Shown here: in pieces, positions 59,345 through 64,000 of the stretch | Numbering within the stretch: the stretch's first letter is position 1 | Layout of the letters: each line of letters begins with the position of its first letter | Origin: Acidobacteriota bacterium | GTDB lineage: Bacteria; Acidobacteriota; Aminicenantia; Aminicenantales; Saccharicenantaceae | Direction of reading: 5' to 3' | Length of the DNA stretch: 64,000 bases | NCBI GenBank assembly: GCA_022711665.1 | Contig: JAKLEN010000001.1 | Location: 310,001-374,000, forward strand | Made by a program: the position numbers and the translations under genes | Notes under the pieces: generated by a model | Told to the model about the DNA's origin: nothing | Seen by the model: the letters and a program-made list of their open reading frames with translations, nothing else | Databases searched by the model: none

Positions 59345-60589
59345 TCAGATGGCCGGGAAAATGAAATCGATGGCGTTCGGGCCGGCCTTGGTAATCGTGA
59401 TCATCTTCTCGACCGAGGGCCGGCCGTCCGTCGAAGCGACGATCGCGTACTCCCCGACCGGCAGGTCGACCTTGACGGCCGTGATCTCGCCGAGCGTCCA
59501 CTCGTCGTCGTAGCCGACGATGAGCTGCTTCATGACCTCGACCTGGGGCGCCCCGGCCAGGTCGGAGATCTGCCGGATGGAGAGCGTCACGACCAGCGTG
59601 TCCGCTTCGACCTTGACCGTATCCGCGTCGGCGACGACGGCCTTCAGGTCCAGGGTGCCGATCTCGGTCGGGATAGGCAGGGCCAGGCCGCCGAAGGCGG
59701 CGTCGTCTACGTTGTAGACGTTGCCGTTCACGGCGCCAGCCACCTGGGCCCAGTCGGGGCCGTACGACGGATCGGTCGAAGTCCAATTCGTGGCCACGAC
59801 GTTGAAGGTGGTCGCCTCGGGGATGTCGAGGAACCAGAACTGGTAGGCGCCCGCAGCGTCGGTCACGGTCGAGTACGGCACGGCGATTTCGTCCTGGAAG
59901 TCCTGCCCCTCGGCCCGGGGCTTATAGACCTGGAGCGAGACCTCCGCGCCGCGGATGGCCGCGCCCTGCTTGGTCAGGACGGTCCCCTTGATAATGGTCC
60001 GCGTCTGGCTGTCGTCGATCTGGTGGATGGTCGGCCGGAGGATGTACTTCCCGCTGTTGCCGGCGGCCACGATCGAAGCGGCCACGTCGAAATCGAAGAC
60101 TAGCTCGGTCGTTGAGTTCTCGTTGATGTCGAACCCCTGGACTAGCTTGATCCCGGACTGGACGCCGCTCGGGACCTTCATCTCATGGATGTCGCCCGCG
60201 ACGTCGACGATGTAGTTCGCCGGCTTGGCGGCGTCGACGCTGTTGGCCGTGCCGAGGATGAACCGCATCTGGGTGTAATGGCCGGCGGCCAGGTCGACCA
60301 TGCCCAGCTCGAGCCGAATGCCGTTGGCCAAGGTCAGGAGATCAACGGTCCGGTTGACATCCAGGACCTTGGTCCATGACCCCTCCGGATCGCCCTGAAG
60401 GTGGGCCGAGATCTCGCCGATCGTGACCCAAACCTGGTCGTAATCGTGCGTCGGCTTGTCGGTCAGGCTCATCGAAAGCCGCCCGATGTCGCCTCCGCCG
60501 GCCGAGCAACCGATCAGGCCGACGAGCAGCGCGGCCAGCAAAACGGCCGGCAGAGCAAATGTCTTCGTCCTCGCCTGAACCCTAATCAT
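59345..60589 (-). CDS. DUF4382-domain lipoprotein (short form) with carboxypeptidase-regulatory-like domain
   Basis: A 414-residue lipoprotein (signal ending VGLIGC, Cys28). The DUF4382 domain (about 36-190: GRLSMSLTDKPTHDYDQVWV, LAAGHYTQMRFILG) is followed by a carboxypeptidase-regulatory-like beta-sandwich (about 197-290: IIKGTVLTKQGAAIRGAEVS) and a second beta region with GEYAIVASTDGRPSVEKMIT. Such proteins are thought to sit on the outer membrane and bind a ligand. GAAGGAGAAGGAGG lies before the ATG, and the promoter is at 60636-60663. It resembles the long protein at 52483-54285 only in the first domain. Confidence 0.85.
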   Translation of the reverse strand: MIRVQARTKTFALPAVLLAALLVGLIGCSAGGGDIGRLSMSLTDKPTHDYDQVWVTIGEISAHLQGDPEGSWTKVLDVNRTVDLLTLANGIRLELGMVDLAAGHYTQMRFILGTANSVDAAKPANYIVDVAGDIHEMKVPSGVQSGIKLVQGFDINENSTTELVFDFDVAASIVAAGNSGKYILRPTIHQIDDSQTRTIIKGTVLTKQGAAIRGAEVSLQVYKPRAEGQDFQDEIAVPYSTVTDAAGAYQFWFLDIPEATTFNVVATNWTSTDPSYGPDWAQVAGAVNGNVYNVDDAAFGGLALPIPTEIGTLDLKAVVADADTVKVEADTLVVTLSIRQISDLAGAPQVEVMKQLIVGYDDEWTLGEITAVKVDLPVGEYAIVASTDGRPSVEKMITITKAGPNAIDFIFPAI

Positions 60590-60635
60590 GATCAGCCTCC
60601 TTCTCCTTCCGAATATAGCCCCAACCGCTAAATCA

Positions 60636-60663
60636 ATGATACTACCGGGAAGACCGCTGTCAA
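60636..60663 (-). promoter_or_regulatory. Promoter for the short DUF4382 gene
   Basis: On the minus strand TTGACA (60663-60658), a 16-base spacer and TATCAT (60641-60636). Confidence 0.75.
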
Positions 60664-60764
60664 GGCGGCGGAGCGCGGAAAACGGCGCGGAAACTGGCAG
60701 CGAACGGCATCCCGTTCATAAATGCGGAAGGAGTGGCCCAGGGGTTTAATGAAGCCGCTACATC

Positions 60765-60793
60765 TTGCGGTTATCATTTTTTATGCCCATAAT
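60765..60793 (+). promoter_or_regulatory. Promoter for the DUF5694 gene
   Basis: TTGCGG (60765-60770), a 17-base AT-rich spacer and CATAAT (60788-60793). The gene starts at 60913. Confidence 0.55.
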
Positions 60794-60912
60794 GGCCTTC
60801 CTGTCTTGCAGCGCATTCGCCGTCCCGAGGATCGGGGAACCCGGCTGCCGGGGACGGCCGCCGGGAACCCTGCCCCTCCCGTCGGCGTCTTTAGGGAGTT
60901 ATGGAGGCACGC

Positions 60913-61779
60913 ATGAAGAAATCGGCGATTGCCGCGATGTCCCGGTCGGGCGCACTGGCGGGTGCGCTGATCCTTGTCACGGCCTTGGCGGCCGTCCCGG
61001 CGGCCGTGCCTGTCCGGACCCCGTCAGCCCCTCAGTCCAAGCCCGAGATCCTGATCCTCGGCACCTATCACATGGCCAACCCGGGGCGCGATGTCTTCAA
61101 CACCAAGGCCGACGACGTCCTCCTGCCGAAGCGCCAAGCCGAGATCGCCGAGCTCCTAAAGGTCCTCGGGAGATTCCGGCCGACGAAGATCGCCGTCGAG
61201 AGCAACGTGTTCGAGGACAAGGTGAAAACGCGCTATGCCGACTACCTCGCCGGCAACGACGCGCTCACCCGGAACGAGATCGACCAGATCGGCTTCCGGC
61301 TGGCGAAGGAGCTGGGCATGAAAACCGTCTGCGCGGTGGACTGCGACGGCGATTTCCCCTGGCCCCGGATCGTGAACTACGCCAAGGGAAAGGGGAAGGC
61401 CCGGGAGTTCGATCAGCTGTACGCGGAGGTCGGCGAGATGGTCAGGAAGGAGAACGATTTTCTCGCCTCGCACTCCGTGCTCGAGACGCTCCTCTACCTG
61501 AACGCCGACGACAGGACCGCCTGGGACATGGGGTTCTATTTTCGCATCGCCCATTTCGGCGAGCCGGGGGATTACGCCGGGCCGGACTGGCTGGCCGCCT
61601 GGTACCAGCGGAACCTGCGCATCTACAACAACATCACCAGCCTGATCGAATCGCCGAAGGAGCGGATCCTGGTCATCTACGGCTACGGCCACCTCGGCTG
61701 GCTCCGGCAGATGGCGGAGAATGATCCGTCAGTACGGCTGCGCAGGCTGGCGGAGATCGCCGCGGCCCGGGCCCGGTAG
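60913..61779 (+). CDS. DUF5694-domain exported protein
   Basis: A 288-residue protein with a signal peptide (core about 14-32, cleavage near AVP). The ATG at 60913 has GGAGG five bases in front; the ATG at 60901 overlaps that site. The mature part has ILILGTYHMANPGRDVFN at the start, FRPTKIAVESNVFEDKVK, and YGYGHLGWLRQMAEND near the end, the pattern of DUF5694, which is distantly related to TraB/PrgY-type proteins with a conserved GxxHxxN and GxGH. A metal-dependent hydrolase role has been suggested for the superfamily but is not shown. It is a single gene, convergent with the aldo/keto reductase gene. Confidence 0.85.
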   Translation: MKKSAIAAMSRSGALAGALILVTALAAVPAAVPVRTPSAPQSKPEILILGTYHMANPGRDVFNTKADDVLLPKRQAEIAELLKVLGRFRPTKIAVESNVFEDKVKTRYADYLAGNDALTRNEIDQIGFRLAKELGMKTVCAVDCDGDFPWPRIVNYAKGKGKAREFDQLYAEVGEMVRKENDFLASHSVLETLLYLNADDRTAWDMGFYFRIAHFGEPGDYAGPDWLAAWYQRNLRIYNNITSLIESPKERILVIYGYGHLGWLRQMAENDPSVRLRRLAEIAAARAR

Positions 61780-61817
61780 GTTCGGATCCCGCCGGCCTCG
61801 GCCGGCGAGCCCAAGCC

Positions 61818-63053
61818 CTAGCCCCTGAGGAACTCCGGCGGCACGGCCTTGAGCCTGGCGATATCCGTGATCCTCTCCCGAACGTCGAAGCCCGAGGCGC
61901 AGCTCACGCGGCACGTCTCGCAGGCGGAGCAGGGGTCGCCGCCCATCTCGACCGCGTCAAGGGCGGCCCGGGCCTGGGCGGGATTGCGGTAGCCGTAGGC
62001 GTACATGTAGCTCCGCATCAGGGCGGGGATGTCGAGGCGGGCCGGACACTGGGGGGCGCATTGCCGGCACTGCCGGCAGTAGAGGTCCAGCTCCGGGCTC
62101 GCCGCCGCGAGCTTCAGGCTCTGGAGCTCCCGTTCGGAGAGCTTCAGGTCCTTGATCATGGCCAGGTTCTTCCGCATCTCCTCGACCGTGGACATCCCGG
62201 AGATGATGCTCGAGACGTTCGGGTTCTGGAGGACCCACTTCAGGGCGGCGTCGCTGTCGAACGGCGGAGCGCCGGCCTTGGCCCGGCCGCCGCCCGCGGT
62301 CGTCTTGAAGGCGAAGACGCCCACCCCCGCCTTGGCCGCGTAGGCCAGGGCTTCGTCCATGGCTTCCTTGTTCCCGATCTTGAAATTGTATGAGGTCATG
62401 GCCACGTCATAGACCCCGGCGTCGGCCGCGGCCCGGAGCGCGACGTCGCAGCCGCCGTGCGTGGCGATCCCGGCGAAGCGGATCTTGCCCTGTTTCTTGA
62501 GCGCCGTCATGGCCTCGAGGACGGGGTCGAAGACGATGAACTCCCGCTTCTCCGCGAACGGCAGGAAAAGCATGTCCACGTGGTCGAGGCCGAAGCGCTT
62601 CAGGCTCTCCTCGGCCGTTTTGACGTAGGACTCGGCCTTCATGTCCTTGGGCAGGGCGCCGGCCCGGGTGTCCGTGCCCTCCGCGGCGGCGGCCGTGCCG
62701 ACGACGAACGAATCGCGGGGCAGGTCCTTCAGGGCCTGGCCCACCAGCCGCTCGTTGTTGCCGTGGCCGTAATAGGTGGCCGAGAAGAAGAACTTGATGC
62801 CCGCGTCGTAGCCCTGGCGGATGAACTCGACGGTGGGCGCCTCGGCCGTGCCCATGCTGATAAGCGGCGTGACCAGCCCGGTCTTGCCGAGCGGCCGGCT
62901 GGGGAGCGCGGGGACGGCTCCGGCGGAGGTGAAGCGCGCCGCTGCCGACGCTGCCCGCGCCGAGCGCGGACCCATGACGCCCGGGACGACGGCGGCGCCG
63001 CAGATCCCGGCCAGCCCCTTTTTCAGGAATTCGCGACGGAGGTTCTTGGCCAT
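61818..63053 (-). CDS. Tat-exported aldo/keto reductase with ferredoxin-type 4Fe-4S domain
   Basis: A 411-residue oxidoreductase. The N terminus has a Tat signal (RREFLKKGLAGICGAAVVPG), so the protein is exported folded, with its cofactor. The aldo/keto reductase barrel spans about 48-320 (RPLGKTGLVTPLISMGTAEA, FFSATYYGHGNNERLVGQAL, INKFGLA-like segment read as GKIRFAGIATHGG). The C-terminal part has two sets of four cysteines, CRQCRQCAPQC near 332 and CSACETCRVSC near 377, each CxxCxxCxxxC, for two 4Fe-4S clusters. AAAGGA lies before the ATG, and a possible promoter is at 63086-63114. The substrate is unknown. Confidence 0.93.
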   Translation of the reverse strand: MAKNLRREFLKKGLAGICGAAVVPGVMGPRSARAASAAARFTSAGAVPALPSRPLGKTGLVTPLISMGTAEAPTVEFIRQGYDAGIKFFFSATYYGHGNNERLVGQALKDLPRDSFVVGTAAAAEGTDTRAGALPKDMKAESYVKTAEESLKRFGLDHVDMLFLPFAEKREFIVFDPVLEAMTALKKQGKIRFAGIATHGGCDVALRAAADAGVYDVAMTSYNFKIGNKEAMDEALAYAAKAGVGVFAFKTTAGGGRAKAGAPPFDSDAALKWVLQNPNVSSIISGMSTVEEMRKNLAMIKDLKLSERELQSLKLAAASPELDLYCRQCRQCAPQCPARLDIPALMRSYMYAYGYRNPAQARAALDAVEMGGDPCSACETCRVSCASGFDVRERITDIARLKAVPPEFLRG

Positions 63054-63085
63054 GTGTTTGTCCTTTCACCCGACCTTCATAGGCA

Positions 63086-63114
63086 CGTTAACAGAGCCGG
63101 GACGGACAAGTCAA
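63086..63114 (-). promoter_or_regulatory. Possible promoter for the aldo/keto reductase gene
   Basis: On the minus strand TTGACT (63114-63109), a 17-base spacer and TTAACG (63091-63086). The -10 match is moderate. Confidence 0.5.
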
Positions 63115-63206
63115 TGAGAATGGCCCCGGTGATGCCGTGAACATTCGGCCGGGCTGCGGCGTACACTCCATAGAACGAGCTGCGGGATCCGCACGGGGAG
63201 GACGTC

Positions 63207-64000
63207 ATGCACAAAGATCCGCTCATGCCAGGGCTTGGGATCCTCGCCGTCGCCGCCGCGATCGGCCTTGGTTCGGCGCCCGCGCCATCCGCCGACGCCC
63301 CCGCGGTCATCGAGAAGATGGTGAACGTCGGGCCTATAGACCTCTTCTTCCGGATCTACGCGGGCGGCGCGCCGACCGTCCTCCTCGAGTCCGGCGGAGG
63401 CCTGGATTCCGGAGAGTGGACGACGTTCGGCCCGTGTCTGGCCAAAGCGACCGCGTCGACGGTCGTCACCTATGACCGGGCAGGCTTCGGCCGGAGCGGC
63501 CTGCCGGACACGCCGTACGACTTGGCCCAGGAGACGGGCTGGCTGTGGGCCGCCCTCGAAAAGCTCGGGCTCGATAAGAACATCATCCTCGCCGGACATT
63601 CCTACGGGGGCTTGCTCCTCCGCCACGAGGCGGCGACGCGCCCAGGAGCGGTGCGGGGCTTGGTCTTCATCGATCCCTTCACGGTGGAGTTTGTCGACCT
63701 GATGGGCATCGACTACTGCAATGGTCGCGAGGGCCTGGGGAAGCTGCCCCGGCTGAGCCCCGAGCAGTACGCGGGCCTGAGCAAGCAGGACAGGGCCGAC
63801 CTGCGCATGGCCGGTTATCCGGGCGGGAACCTGGCCGCGAAATGCGACCTGCTGCGGCCCCTGGCCTACCCTCAGGACATTCCCGTGCGGATCATCACCT
63901 CGGGCCGGACCTGGATGAGAGAGAATGAGATGCCGGCCTGGCGGCAGGCGCACCAGCGTCTGGCAGCCTCGATCGCCGGCGCGAAACTCGTCGTCGCCTC
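63207..64000 (+). CDS. Alpha/beta hydrolase, exported (3' end outside window)
   Basis: The first 264 codons of a gene that runs off the window. The ATG at 63207 has GGGGAGG five bases in front. A signal peptide (about 1-30, LGILAVAAAIGLGSAPAPSA) is followed by an alpha/beta hydrolase fold: oxyanion segment LLESGGGLDSGEW, the nucleophile elbow GHSYGG (Ser near residue 134), and LVFIDPFTVEFV. The catalytic acid is probably in the region around VRIITSGRTWMREN, and the catalytic histidine must lie beyond the window. A secreted or periplasmic esterase or epoxide-hydrolase-like enzyme is likely. It is divergent from the reductase gene. Confidence 0.88.
   Translation, partial: MHKDPLMPGLGILAVAAAIGLGSAPAPSADAPAVIEKMVNVGPIDLFFRIYAGGAPTVLLESGGGLDSGEWTTFGPCLAKATASTVVTYDRAGFGRSGLPDTPYDLAQETGWLWAALEKLGLDKNIILAGHSYGGLLLRHEAATRPGAVRGLVFIDPFTVEFVDLMGIDYCNGREGLGKLPRLSPEQYAGLSKQDRADLRMAGYPGGNLAAKCDLLRPLAYPQDIPVRIITSGRTWMRENEMPAWRQAHQRLAASIAGAKLVVA

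Larger units (their letters stand above)
60590..60912. other. Divergent intergenic region with two promoters
   Basis: A 323-base gap between divergent genes. It contains the DUF4382 promoter on the minus strand (60636-60663) and the DUF5694 promoter on the plus strand (60765-60793), the latter with a 5' leader of roughly 110 bases. No RNA structure was recognised in that leader. Confidence 0.55.

Noticed and set aside
60765..60912. Reading frame with a signal-peptide-like start (MRLSFFMPIMAFLSCSAFA)
   Set aside because: It begins at TTG within the -35 region of a promoter, has no ribosome binding site and continues as an off-frame reading of the DUF5694 gene.
1..64000. CRISPR arrays, insertion sequences, toxin-antitoxin pairs, restriction systems, secondary-metabolite clusters
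   Set aside because: I looked for direct-repeat arrays, transposases, small coupled gene pairs, nucleases and synthase genes and found none.

Overview
The window is GC-rich, tightly packed bacterial chromosome with no phage, IS element, CRISPR array or plasmid functions. Outer-membrane machinery (TonB-dependent receptor, TolC, LolA-like carrier), a GWxTD-domain protein, DUF4382 lipoproteins, carboxypeptidase-regulatory-like domains and many TPR proteins point to a Gram-negative-type member of the Acidobacteriota/Aminicenantota radiation. That placement is inference from gene content; no 16S rRNA gene is present.

Layout. 1-5483 (+): the end of a NEW3-domain membrane protein, then an ABC exporter locus with one ATPase and three paralogous DUF3526-type permeases. 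5483-5630: a nested palindrome that exactly fills the gap to tsaD (-). 6929-14697 (+): an RND adaptor and two different RND permeases. 14704-20199 (-): a small exported protein, mtnA with two unknown partners, a small secreted domain protein and lepA. 20331-24683 (+): tatA, a ROK sugar kinase and a large TonB-dependent receptor. 24672-25842 (-): a GWxTD protein and tRNA-Leu(CAG). 26088-27239 (+): a bacterial eRF1-like protein. 27267-33545 (-): a complete tetR-tolC-adaptor-RND efflux operon with two palindromic candidate operators. 33693-37759: an exported protein, xer recombinase plus MBL hydrolase, AMMECR1 protein and a TPR protein. 37805-42127: a sodium symporter (-), then lolA, ECF sigma, anti-sigma and a bactofilin-like membrane protein (+). 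42223-45884 (-): a merged L13-S9-S2-EF-Ts-PyrH-Frr operon. 45948-50966 (-): rhomboid, TPR lipoprotein, Der, GerMN protein, amidase and tmRNA. 51150-64000: a GH27 alpha-galactosidase, two DUF4382 lipoproteins, a FakA-FakB-like fusion, a photolyase/DUF1295/DUF2177 cluster, a DUF5694 protein, a Tat-exported iron-sulfur aldo/keto reductase and a truncated alpha/beta hydrolase.

Themes. The window is rich in export and envelope functions (ABC, two RND systems, Tat, TonB, LolA) and in translation functions (tmRNA, LepA, EF-Ts, Frr, S2, S9, L13, Der, TsaD, eRF1-like). Many intergenic gaps hold readable housekeeping promoters of the form TTGACA-N16/18-TATAAT, which settle several start codons. Two genes have a TATAAT box only 6-7 bases before the start codon and are probably leaderless.

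No wholly new system is evident. The points most worth following are the eRF1-like protein with GGF in place of GGQ, the fused fatty-acid kinase with a leader hairpin over its ribosome binding site, the tmRNA with an eight-codon tag and an amidase gene starting ten bases from its 3' end, the paired palindromes before tetR, and two families of hairpin repeats (GGGACA...TGTCCC and GGGGTCAAACCTG).
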